From Gemmatimonadaceae bacterium (GTDB taxonomy: Bacteria; Gemmatimonadota; Gemmatimonadetes; Gemmatimonadales; Gemmatimonadaceae), in NCBI GenBank assembly GCA_025358925.1, contig JANYHT010000044.1, positions 62,001 through 126,000 on the forward strand: a DNA stretch of 64,000 bases, written 5' to 3'. This document shows, in pieces, positions 38,338 to 46,960 of this stretch. A model generated the notes under the pieces. It searched no databases and was not told the DNA's origin. It saw only the letters and a program-made list of their open reading frames with translations. The position numbers were made by a program, and so were the translations under genes. How positions within the stretch are numbered: the stretch's first letter is position 1; every line of letters begins with the position of its first letter.

Positions 38338-39159
38338 ATGCGAACTCTCACACGTCCCGTCTTAAAAGTGTTCCTCGTCGCCGCGCTCATCGCGATGGGC
38401 ACAGCGTCATCGGCATCCGCGCAACGTACGACCGGCATCAAGGAACGTGCGGCGGCAGAAGCGGTGCGCCCGCCGAGCGCGTATGGCGTCATTGATGGTG
38501 TGGTCACGGACACGCTGCTGCGTCCGCTTGAATCGGCGGACATTTCTGTGGTCGGCGTTGGCGCGCACGTGGTGACGTCCACCAATGGGCGTTTCCGCAT
38601 GCTGCAGGTGCCACCAGGACAATATCTGCTGGTCGCGAGACGCATTGGTTACGCGCCAACGTCGGGCATCATTCAGGTGCCAGCAGTGGACACGGTGCGA
38701 CTCTCATACGCGCTCCTGCGCTCGAACAACATGCTGGACACCATGAAGGTGCAGGCGCGTCGAGTGTCGTTGCGTATGGCGGAATTTGAGGGACGACGTA
38801 GACAAGGAGTTGGCCAGTTCATTACGCAGGAAGATTTGGAGCGGCGCGGCTCGCCCCAAGTCGCAGACTTCCTGCGAAACATTCGCGGTATCGAACTCCT
38901 TCGCAACACCAGTCAGGCGTTCGGCGATATGGTGGCGATTTCGCGTCGCGAAGGTGATCCGCTGCAGGGAGGATGTCCGATGCAAGTGGTGCTCGACGGC
39001 ATTGTGTTACCGGGAAAATTCAATCTCGACTTACTGCCTTCGCCAAAACAAATCGCAGGCGTTGAGGTGTACAGCGGACCGGCGACCGTGCCACCGCAGT
39101 TCGGTGGAAACGATCGTCGCTGCGGGTTAATCGCCGTGTGGACGAGGGAAGGATACTGA
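38338..39159 (+). CDS. Small carboxypeptidase-like/TonB-plug protein without barrel
   Basis: 273 aa. A signal peptide ends near SASAQ (29). A carboxypeptidase regulatory-like domain fills about 50-130 (GVVTDTLLRPLESADISVVG, RRIGYAP). The rest (about 155-270) looks like the plug domain of TonB-dependent receptors (FITQEDLERRGSPQVADFLRN, QVVLDGIVLPG, IAGVEVYSGPATVP), yet no 22-strand barrel follows and the protein simply ends. C213 and C262 could form a disulfide. It is a complete relative of the frameshifted gene at 35936-36725. Role unknown. Confidence 0.75.
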   Translation: MRTLTRPVLKVFLVAALIAMGTASSASAQRTTGIKERAAAEAVRPPSAYGVIDGVVTDTLLRPLESADISVVGVGAHVVTSTNGRFRMLQVPPGQYLLVARRIGYAPTSGIIQVPAVDTVRLSYALLRSNNMLDTMKVQARRVSLRMAEFEGRRRQGVGQFITQEDLERRGSPQVADFLRNIRGIELLRNTSQAFGDMVAISRREGDPLQGGCPMQVVLDGIVLPGKFNLDLLPSPKQIAGVEVYSGPATVPPQFGGNDRRCGLIAVWTREGY

Positions 39160-39165
39160 ACAGCA

Positions 39166-39190
39166 GGAATTAGGGGATAGGGATTAGGGA
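39166..39190 (+). repeat. GGGATTA-type array (copy 3, left of terminator)
   Basis: Degenerate heptamer array with G-runs on the plus strand, starting 6 bp behind the stop codon of the small plug gene. It forms the left arm of an inverted pair with 39241-39268 around the strong terminator. Confidence 0.8.
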
Positions 39191-39204
39191 ACGGCATCGG
39201 AGTA

Positions 39205-39240
39205 AAAAGCCCCCGCGAGCAACTGCTCGCGGGGGCTTTT
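39205..39240. terminator. Strong bidirectional rho-independent terminator
   Basis: A perfect 16-bp stem (39205-39220 pairing with 39225-39240) with loop AACT. The arms begin AAAAGCCCCC and end GGGGGCTTTT, so each strand has T-residues after a GC-rich stem. It lies between the convergent plug gene (+) and susD (-) and should end both transcripts. Confidence 0.92.
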
Positions 39241-39268
39241 CCCCAGTCCCTAATCCCTAATCCCTACC
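39241..39268 (-). repeat. GGGATTA-type array (copy 4, right of terminator)
   Basis: On the minus strand this reads as four G-runs with ATTA/ACT loops and begins one base behind the stop codon of susD. Inverted with respect to copy 3. Confidence 0.85.
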
Positions 39269-39269
39269 A

Positions 39270-40742
39270 TCAGCACCCTGGACCTGCCAACGCGCCCGTC
39301 TTACCCGCTCGCACAAGGCATTCTGCCTGTGGAATGGGTTGTACCTTGGCCACAAAGTGTGCATTTGTGCCCGTGCTGATGTCCAACGGCAACGTGCTCA
39401 GGCGACCGTATCGACGCAAGTCGATCCAACGCAACCCTTCCAACATGGTTGAGTAGCGCTTCTCGTAGAGCAGCGCCGTCAGAACGGTTGCGTCGTCAGA
39501 CGCGGCGGTGACGGTCGACGCCGGCAGTCCCCCCGAACCCGTGCGAACCTGATTGATAATGGCAACCGCACCCGCCTTGTCGCCCGTGGCCAACAACGCC
39601 TCCGCGCGAAGCAGCAACAGCTCTTCGTTGCGGATGATGGCAATGCTGTTCGAAATCGACGGATACAGATTGAAACCGATCGACGATGCAATGCCCAGCG
39701 CGTTCGGCGCTGATCGCGTTGGCCGCGTCCCAATCTTCGCGGTGTAGCGATCATCCAGCGCGCCATTCGTTTTGAGCTGCGCGTCGGTGGTAAACGACGG
39801 ATGCGCGTACAAGTCCGTGTTGGTCGTCAAGTTCAACGGATTGTTGACATCGGGTGCCGCCGCATACGGATGCGACGGTCCAACATCAAACGCAGCGCGT
39901 GTCGATGCTGCCGTGTTGATGAATGACGCGGACAACGCGGTCAGCGCACGCTGCCACGCAGCGGTTCCACCACCGGAAGTTGCATAGTACGCCGCTGCAC
40001 GAGCGGCAATGGCGCGATTAAACGTGCGGAACGTGGTCGGTGTGTTGAAGCCCGCGAATCCCGAATGCAGCGTGATCGGAAACGCAGCGCCACCAGCCGA
40101 AAGGTTGGCCGCACCGTCATCCAACGTGGCCAGGATGTACTTGTACACCGAATCTCGTGACACAAACGGCGCGAGATCCGACGCGTTTTGCTTGATCTCG
40201 ACCACCGCACCGATGGTGTCGCGGGTGGAAATCACGTACAGCAGTTCCAACCCTTCAAGCGTCTTCGCAAGGCCGAGACCAGCGCTTTTCTGTTCCGCGC
40301 TTAACGCGGTCGAAGCGGAGACGGTGTTCTTGAAGTTGAAAATGTCGCGCAAATTGCCGTACTGCGTGCCCCAATTTTCAACCGCAAATCCGGTTGGATC
40401 GAGTTTGTTCTGACCGGCGATACCGATCAGATACGCGGACGTGTTGCGCCCTTCTTGCGGCGTGTAAATGTACAGCTCGCGACCGAAGCGGCCGGTCGAC
40501 GTGATGTTGGCCGCACGACCATTGCGCAGTTGGCGCAGCAAGCCTGTTGCTTGAAGCTGCAAGGCCTGCTGGTCCGCCGATGCTGCCGCAACGGTGGGGG
40601 TATTAGGATTGGTGATGGAGAGCTGGTCGGCGCTGCACGCCGCTAAGACGCCCATCGCCGCGAGCAACGCACCGGCGTTTCGAAGCGTGTTCAAGGAAAT
40701 CCTCATCGCGATACGGCGAGAAATTATAGGAGTCGTCGTCAT
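39270..40742 (-). CDS. SusD/RagB-family outer-membrane lipoprotein
   Basis: 490 aa. The signal peptide ends in a lipobox (GVLAAC, Cys at about 36), as expected for a surface lipoprotein that lids a SusC-type channel and binds its nutrient. Mostly helical TPR-like sequence follows. Family landmarks are RNEELLLLRAEALLATGDKAGA with INQVRTGSGGL, and near the end LLYEKRYSTMLEGLRWIDLRRYG. The ATG at 40742 lies 4 nt behind the susC stop, while a second ATG at 40706 would still keep the signal peptide. No glycoside hydrolase is close, so the substrate cannot be told. Confidence 0.9.
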   Translation of the reverse strand: MTTTPIISRRIAMRISLNTLRNAGALLAAMGVLAACSADQLSITNPNTPTVAAASADQQALQLQATGLLRQLRNGRAANITSTGRFGRELYIYTPQEGRNTSAYLIGIAGQNKLDPTGFAVENWGTQYGNLRDIFNFKNTVSASTALSAEQKSAGLGLAKTLEGLELLYVISTRDTIGAVVEIKQNASDLAPFVSRDSVYKYILATLDDGAANLSAGGAAFPITLHSGFAGFNTPTTFRTFNRAIAARAAAYYATSGGGTAAWQRALTALSASFINTAASTRAAFDVGPSHPYAAAPDVNNPLNLTTNTDLYAHPSFTTDAQLKTNGALDDRYTAKIGTRPTRSAPNALGIASSIGFNLYPSISNSIAIIRNEELLLLRAEALLATGDKAGAVAIINQVRTGSGGLPASTVTAASDDATVLTALLYEKRYSTMLEGLRWIDLRRYGRLSTLPLDISTGTNAHFVAKVQPIPQAECLVRAGKTGALAGPGC

Positions 40743-40746
40743 GGGA

Positions 40747-43740
40747 TTAGAACCCGATGTCGACGCTGAAGAAGAACTGGCGGCTCGACGGGAACGGTGC
40801 GAGGTCGATGAAGCGATTGAAGTTCGAGTTGCCGAAGTTACTGAATTCCGGGTCGAAGCCCCAATACTTCGAGAACAGCGCGAGGTTACGGCCGCTCAAG
40901 TTGAAACGCAGGCTGCGCGCGCCCGGAATTTTGGACGCCCAAGAATCTGGCGCCTGATAATTCAGGGTCACTTCGCGAAGCTTCACGTACGTGCCGGCTT
41001 GGATGTACGGACGGCTGTCGCCCTTGCTGAACGTGTTGTAATTCGCAGCGCCGTTCGCGACGTAATCGCGTGACTGACCGCCTTCATCGTACAGATTGTT
41101 CGTCATGTCGGCCACGTAGCCGCCGTTGCGCCAATCCGCCAAGAACGACAACGTGAGTTTCTTGTACGTGAAATCGTTATTGAACGTCGTGGTGTGCACC
41201 GGGTTCGCATCGGCAACGATGGTATCACGTACGGCGTTGTTCAGACCGAGTGGCGCGTTGGCCCAAATATACGTCGAACGTGTGTTGGTGGCGATACGGT
41301 TACGACCGTACGTCGCACCAAAGCTGCCTGGCACGGCAAACGACGGCACCGGAATGTTATCGGTACGCTGAATGTTGGTGTTGTAAATGATGCGCGACGT
41401 CCACTCGAAGTTGCGCGAGCGAATCGGTACCATCGACAGCACGCCTTCCGAGCCGAGCACCGACAACTGTCCACCGTTGATGATCTGATTGCCCAAGCCC
41501 GACGATGGCGGCAGCGGGAACGTCAGCAACAGGTCGGTGATCTTGCGCTGATACCGCGTGACTTCAAGTCCGATGCGCGAGCCGAAGAACGAACCGTCAA
41601 AGCCATACTCCAACTCGTTCATGATTTCCGGCTTAATGCCAGTGTTGCCAAGCAGTGCATTGGAGACCAGCGAACCGTTGCCGCCAATCAACCCGCCGTC
41701 GGCGTACAAAATGTCGCGATCGCCATAACGCGGACGATTACCGGACTTGCCGTAAGCTGCGCGAAACTTGAACTCGTCAATCTTGCTCGTGAGTGGCTTC
41801 GTTAAACGGTACGACGCGGAGAACTTTGGATATTGGTAGAATTTCGCGCGATCACCGTCGGCACTGGAGCGGTCATTGCGCACGCCCGCATTCAACGCGA
41901 GATGGTCGTCGAGCATCAACAACTGTTCGTTCACGTAGTACGACTGATCACGAAACTCGGCGATGTCGTTCGAAATCAAAATATCTTGCGCGCCGGTTGG
42001 CACTTTGCGAGTTGGCAGCAACCCACGTCCGCGCAAACGGTACGTGTTAATCCGTTGCGTTTCGTATGACGTGCCCGCAGACGTTGTTGCCGACGTCAGG
42101 AATCTTGTGCTCGGCGACCACGTGTGTACCGCGTTGAAGCCTTGATTAAACTGATAGCTGTCAACGCTGTTCTGTTGCGCAGTACCTAAGAAGCCGTCAG
42201 CGGGCTCGTACTGCAGGAAGTTTGGCGAGTATTGATTGGCCGACTGCTGGAATCGATCCATACCGACAAGATACGACAACTGAATGGTATTCTTGGCCGT
42301 GCTCAAGAGCGCGTATCCAACGCGGATGTTGCCCGACTGACGCCACACATCTTCGTTGTTCTCAATGTTGTTAAACACTTCGAACGGGTTGGATGTGCCG
42401 GACCCACCACCGTTAAACGGCATGGAGACAAAACGTCCTGACGCATCCTTGGCTTGGAGATCGATCACGGCGGGCGAGTATCCGAACGTATAAATGGGAC
42501 TCGTGCCGGAATTGTCGTTACCACCAACGCCGCGCTTAAAGCCGTTGTGCGTGACATCAACACCAAGGCTTACCGTCAGCTTGGTGCCGAGCGTCTGATC
42601 AATGTTGATACGACCGCCGGTGCGCCGCGCGCCGGTGTTCAACGCAATGCCGCTTTCCTGGCGATCGCTCAGCGAGGCAAAGAACCGCGTGTTATTCACA
42701 CCACCAGAAGCGGACAACAGCGTTTCCCATGACGGATCGGTGCGGCCATACAACTGCCCCTGCCAGTCATAGAACGGGCACGTGGGCGCGCACGCCTTTT
42801 GCGCCGCTGCCAACCCGATTGGACCACCCGTAAAATTCACATTATTCGCGGGATCGTAAATATCGGTGATCGTATTGTTATGCCGCGAGCTGAGCGAGCG
42901 CAGCAGCGATTGCGTGCCGGCGCGCTGCGTAATATTCCACGTCGCGCGACCCTGCTTGCCGCGTTTGGTTGTGATGACGACCACGCCGTTGGTGGCCCGG
43001 GACCCGTAAATGGCCGTTGCCGCCGCCGACTTCAGCACTTCAATGTTTTCGACGTCGTTCGGGTTCAGGTCGGCCAAGCGGTTGACCACTTGGTCTTGGC
43101 TAGACGCCGTCGTGCCCGACGCGCGCGAGATGGATGCCAATCCTGATGAAACCGAGGCGTTCGAGACGATGATGCCATCAACGACGTACAGCGGATCGCC
43201 TTGACCAAGCACGGATGTGGCGCCGCGAATCTGAATTTGCGAACCGCCACCAGGCGCTCCGCTATTTTCAAACATACGAGCACCGGCAACCTTACCGGCC
43301 AAATTGCCTTCGATTGAACGGGCTGGGACTCGATTGAGCTCGGCCGTGTTGACGGTGGCAACAGCCGTCGCAGCAGACTTTCGGTCAATGGTCGTCGCCG
43401 CACCAGTGACCGTCACGCCTTCAAGCTGCAGGACGTCGCGTTCGAGCACGAAGTCGGCCGTAGAGACCGTTGGAGCCAAACGCACCGTCTGGCGCTTAAA
43501 ACCGAGCTGGCGCGCCATAATCGTGACATCGCCGTTCGGGACACGAATGCGATATTCGCCTTTTTCATTTGTCCGGACGCCAACTTGCTGTCCGACAATG
43601 TTGACGGTCACTTCGAGAATTGGCGCACCAGAACCAGCCTGCGTCACCTTACCCGTAATTTCCCGGGTCTGCGCATCCGCACGAAGCGGCAGCAAGGCGA
43701 CGATAGCGGCAGTGGCAACAAACTGGAAAAGCCTGCCCAT
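40747..43740 (-). CDS. SusC/RagA-family TonB-dependent outer-membrane receptor
   Basis: 997 aa. After a signal peptide (cleavage near LRADAQ) come a carboxypeptidase-like domain (about 28-105, EITGKVTQAGSGAPILEVTVN), a plug domain (SIEGNLAGKVAGARM, GDPLYVVDGIIV, NDVENIEVLKSAAATAIYGS with RATNGVVVITTKRGK) and a long barrel ending FFFSVDIGF. These are the SusC signatures. It imports oligomers with its SusD partner and TonB energy. The ATG at 43740 has GGAGA 6 nt upstream. The open frame continues to 43845, but that part covers the leader hairpin and looks untranslated. Confidence 0.93.
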   Translation of the reverse strand: MGRLFQFVATAAIVALLPLRADAQTREITGKVTQAGSGAPILEVTVNIVGQQVGVRTNEKGEYRIRVPNGDVTIMARQLGFKRQTVRLAPTVSTADFVLERDVLQLEGVTVTGAATTIDRKSAATAVATVNTAELNRVPARSIEGNLAGKVAGARMFENSGAPGGGSQIQIRGATSVLGQGDPLYVVDGIIVSNASVSSGLASISRASGTTASSQDQVVNRLADLNPNDVENIEVLKSAAATAIYGSRATNGVVVITTKRGKQGRATWNITQRAGTQSLLRSLSSRHNNTITDIYDPANNVNFTGGPIGLAAAQKACAPTCPFYDWQGQLYGRTDPSWETLLSASGGVNNTRFFASLSDRQESGIALNTGARRTGGRINIDQTLGTKLTVSLGVDVTHNGFKRGVGGNDNSGTSPIYTFGYSPAVIDLQAKDASGRFVSMPFNGGGSGTSNPFEVFNNIENNEDVWRQSGNIRVGYALLSTAKNTIQLSYLVGMDRFQQSANQYSPNFLQYEPADGFLGTAQQNSVDSYQFNQGFNAVHTWSPSTRFLTSATTSAGTSYETQRINTYRLRGRGLLPTRKVPTGAQDILISNDIAEFRDQSYYVNEQLLMLDDHLALNAGVRNDRSSADGDRAKFYQYPKFSASYRLTKPLTSKIDEFKFRAAYGKSGNRPRYGDRDILYADGGLIGGNGSLVSNALLGNTGIKPEIMNELEYGFDGSFFGSRIGLEVTRYQRKITDLLLTFPLPPSSGLGNQIINGGQLSVLGSEGVLSMVPIRSRNFEWTSRIIYNTNIQRTDNIPVPSFAVPGSFGATYGRNRIATNTRSTYIWANAPLGLNNAVRDTIVADANPVHTTTFNNDFTYKKLTLSFLADWRNGGYVADMTNNLYDEGGQSRDYVANGAANYNTFSKGDSRPYIQAGTYVKLREVTLNYQAPDSWASKIPGARSLRFNLSGRNLALFSKYWGFDPEFSNFGNSNFNRFIDLAPFPSSRQFFFSVDIGF

Positions 43741-44149
43741 AAAGGGTCTCCGAAAGGAGGGAAGCGGAGTACTGAGAGAATCGTTTTGATTCGTCGCAGG
43801 GACCGACCACCCGCGACCGTGAAAAACGGTGCGGGTCTGTAACAACGGTGTCTCGGTTAGTAACGGTACAAACTATGAGAAGAACAGCGAGCGTCTAGTT
43901 CTCGTCACTGATCTTCGTTGGGACCGGACGACTTGACGCGTTGCGTCGCGCGACAGAGTGGGACGATCAGATTCATCGGGGCCGCACCCAGGGCCAAACG
44001 TCCGCAGCTTGATGGGCCGAGTCTCGCCGCAACTTGCGATCACCTGCCGCAGACGCGGGTCGGATTCTGCGTAACGCCGCCGCCGACCTCCAACTGCTCG
44101 AAACACGTATTGTGTGTCCCGATCATTTCCCGCACTCAGTGGCGTCGCG
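43741..44149. other. Non-coding gap with susC leader and hairpin
   Basis: This 409-bp gap separates susC from the M1 peptidase gene, both on the minus strand. On the susC side, 43809-43836 forms an 11-bp stem with one bulge and a 5-nt loop, without a T-run, about 70-96 nt before the start codon. A 9-bp palindrome (GTTAGTAAC) lies at 43856-43864. Short open frames here on both strands have no recognisable protein features. I see nothing else. Confidence 0.5.
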
Positions 44150-46807
44150 TTACATCGCGCGTGAACCGAACGCACGGCGGATGGCGACCGTCCGCTCCAG
44201 TTCATCGCGTGACTGCAAGATCTTTTGCGTGAGATCGGGTGCGAGGTCGCGATGCGTCGCCATCCATCGATCAATGTCCTGCAACGCTTGCTCGCTTGCC
44301 TGTCCGCCAATCGCGGCACCCAACCAACTGCCAAGAAAAAAGATGCGACGATTCCGTTGAATCCATGGCAGTGTGTCCAGCGCGGGAACCAAAAATCGAC
44401 GTGTTAACTCCGCACGCTCCGGATCATTGAATGCGCGCAAGCTGGATGTCACCCATTCCTCATTCAACTCCTTGTCTGCAAACCACCGCGCGAAATACGC
44501 TTGCTTTGCCTCGCTCGTCGGTCGAGCCGCACCAGCAACAAAGGCGAGACGTTTTCCTTCCGACGTAGAATCCCGCCGCATTTCCGCACCCAACCGTGCA
44601 TCGGCTGATGCCGCACCGCGCGCCATCAAGCGCGTGACAATCGACCATCGCGATGGTGCGCGCAACGGCAATCCGGCAGCGGTCGTGCTGTCCAGCCACG
44701 CGTCCAATCGATGCAGCGCGTCATCCGTGCGTGCGAGACCAATCACAGCATCTAATTGCGATTTGCGTTGTCCGTACGGTCGTGTGCTATCCGTCGCACC
44801 GGCCAGTAAGATGCGCTCCACGTTCGGCAGCAATGAATCACGCACCGACGGCGCGGCGTATCGCGTCAGCACGGTCGACAAGCGTCCAACAATACTGCCC
44901 GACAACTGCTCATCGCGCTCGTTCGGAAGTTCGCGCAAGGCAACCGCAGCGAAACGCTCGGGAGCGATTCGCGCATCACGGACGAGATCCCACAACGCGC
45001 CCCACAGCATCGCACGTTGAAAGTCGTCGTGCACCTGTCCGAGATGTGCTTCAATCCACCGAACACTCCCAGTATCCGGCAGCACGAGTGCGTAGCCGTA
45101 GTCACCATCGTTAGCAAACACAAATGCCGGCGCCGCTTTGCCCGCCGCCGCCGGGACTACAACCGTGTCGGCGCTGAATTCCACCGGCAGCCGCACGGAT
45201 GGACGTCCGTCGGCGTAGTACAGCAACACTTGCATCTTGAGCGGCCACGCCCCGCCGCCCGAGACGCTCCGTTGTGCGGGATGCTGCGCCAAGGCGAGTC
45301 GCGTAATGCGTCCGTTGCGCACGTTCAGCTGCTGCTCAACGACGGGCATGCCTGGTCGCAAAATCCACTGCTTTCCCCATGACGTCAGATCACGCCCACT
45401 GGCGTGTCCGACGGCGCGCAACAACTCCTGCCATGTCGCATTTGCATACGCATGGGCGCCAAGAAATTCGCGAATACCGGTCTGGAACGCACGCTCCCCA
45501 ACCAAAAACTCCAACTGCCGTAAGACGCCCGGCGCCTTGTTGTACACGATCGGACCGTAGTTGCTCTTGGCCTGATCCAAGTTGGCAAGTGCTTGCCAGA
45601 CCGGCGTGGTGCCGCGCGTCGCATCAGTGGCGTAGGCGACAGGCTTGTTGCGGAGATAAAACGTTTTCCACGCGTTCGACCGCGGTTCGAGCGATGCCTG
45701 CATTTTTGCTGCCATGTACGTCGCAAAACCTTCTTTCAGCCACAGATCATCAAACCAACGCATCGTGACGTAGTCACCGAACCATTGATGCGCGACCTCG
45801 TGAAACGCGGTGGCTTGTCGACCAAGTAATTGCGAGACCGTCGGACGTTCCCGATAAATGAAACTCTCTTCGTTGTAAAAAATCGCCCCCGGATGTTCCA
45901 TTCCACCGAAAGGGAACGCTGGTGCGAGGAGAAATTCAAATTTGCTAAAAGGGTAGGGCACACCAAACCAGTTGCCAAGCCAAACGAGGGCACGCGCATT
46001 CATGGCGAGCAAGGTGTCGGCTTCTACCTCACTCGCGCGTGAGCGACGAGACCATAGCGTGATCGGCACGGCGGATGTGCCGGATGCAATTGCGAATGAT
46101 CGCGTTATCGTACTCCACGGCCCCGCCGCAAACGCAATCAGATACGTACTGATGGGTTGTGTTTCGCTAAAAGAATGTGTTCGCGTGTTGGCGGTGCTGT
46201 CGACACGAGTTGGTATACCGTTTCCAAGCGCGCGCCACGCGCTTGTTGTGGTGAGTGCGAACGTGATGCGGGCTTTGAGATCAGGCTGGTCGAAGCACGG
46301 AAAGAGCAGGTTCGCATCGGAGGGCACGAGGAGCGTATACAGATAGTCGTTGCCGTCCGTCGCATCGTGCGCGCGAATGATGCTGGCGCCGGCTGGTGCA
46401 ATGGGTGAAGCAAATGCCACCTCAATCCGATTGAGATCGATATGCAGTCGGGCTGCAGGCACACGAATATGCGCGCCGTTCCACACCTTTGCGTTCACGT
46501 CAATCGCCACGCCATTCGCGACAACGCTCGTAACGGCGAGTCCGCGAAAATCCAAAATCGCATCGCCAGCCTGTAGTTGCGTGAAGGCAACGACGACACG
46601 ACCTATGGCGGTGTCGCGTCGCGTGACGTCAAGATGCAGATCGTATCGCACGTCGCGCAGGTGCGCGGCGCGATACGAGGCCAATATTTTCGGCACGCCG
46701 ACGGCGTCGAGTGTTTGGGCGCCGATCGTGGGGCGGCAGCCGAGCAGGAGTGTGGCGCCAAGGCCGACACGAGCGGTCTGCGAGGAGATGAGGCTAGCAA
46801 GGTTCAT
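44150..46807 (-). CDS. M1-family zinc metallopeptidase (aminopeptidase N-like), exported
   Basis: 885 aa. An N-terminal signal with LLLGC (C24) suggests a lipoprotein. The beta-sandwich domain (about 50-255) leads to the thermolysin-like catalytic domain with HEVAHQ (H336, E337, H340) and the third ligand E359 in WLKEGFATYM. The exopeptidase motif, normally GAMEN or GGMEN, reads GGMEH at 301-305. A helical C-terminal domain ends the chain, as in full M1 enzymes. It probably trims peptides outside the cytoplasm, maybe feeding importers such as the nearby SusCD pair. The His in place of Asn may change amino-terminus recognition. Confidence 0.9.
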   Translation of the reverse strand: MNLASLISSQTARVGLGATLLLGCRPTIGAQTLDAVGVPKILASYRAAHLRDVRYDLHLDVTRRDTAIGRVVVAFTQLQAGDAILDFRGLAVTSVVANGVAIDVNAKVWNGAHIRVPAARLHIDLNRIEVAFASPIAPAGASIIRAHDATDGNDYLYTLLVPSDANLLFPCFDQPDLKARITFALTTTSAWRALGNGIPTRVDSTANTRTHSFSETQPISTYLIAFAAGPWSTITRSFAIASGTSAVPITLWSRRSRASEVEADTLLAMNARALVWLGNWFGVPYPFSKFEFLLAPAFPFGGMEHPGAIFYNEESFIYRERPTVSQLLGRQATAFHEVAHQWFGDYVTMRWFDDLWLKEGFATYMAAKMQASLEPRSNAWKTFYLRNKPVAYATDATRGTTPVWQALANLDQAKSNYGPIVYNKAPGVLRQLEFLVGERAFQTGIREFLGAHAYANATWQELLRAVGHASGRDLTSWGKQWILRPGMPVVEQQLNVRNGRITRLALAQHPAQRSVSGGGAWPLKMQVLLYYADGRPSVRLPVEFSADTVVVPAAAGKAAPAFVFANDGDYGYALVLPDTGSVRWIEAHLGQVHDDFQRAMLWGALWDLVRDARIAPERFAAVALRELPNERDEQLSGSIVGRLSTVLTRYAAPSVRDSLLPNVERILLAGATDSTRPYGQRKSQLDAVIGLARTDDALHRLDAWLDSTTAAGLPLRAPSRWSIVTRLMARGAASADARLGAEMRRDSTSEGKRLAFVAGAARPTSEAKQAYFARWFADKELNEEWVTSSLRAFNDPERAELTRRFLVPALDTLPWIQRNRRIFFLGSWLGAAIGGQASEQALQDIDRWMATHRDLAPDLTQKILQSRDELERTVAIRRAFGSRAM

Positions 46808-46960
46808 GGGGGAGGCTACATTCGGAAACGCGACAATGGCAAGCGGCAGAGTCCGACGCGCACGACCTGCGTCCCGCGGGTGGGAATGAAATCGCTACTG
46901 CCGCCGTCCCCACAAGTGTCGTCTTCACCCGCCGAGACCACCAACCATATTGGAGCATGC

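Noticed and set aside
43873-44334. Open frames on both strands between susC and the M1 peptidase
   Set aside because: They overlap each other and the M1 3' end, have no family motifs, and have Arg/Ser-rich composition as in shadow frames of GC-rich DNA.
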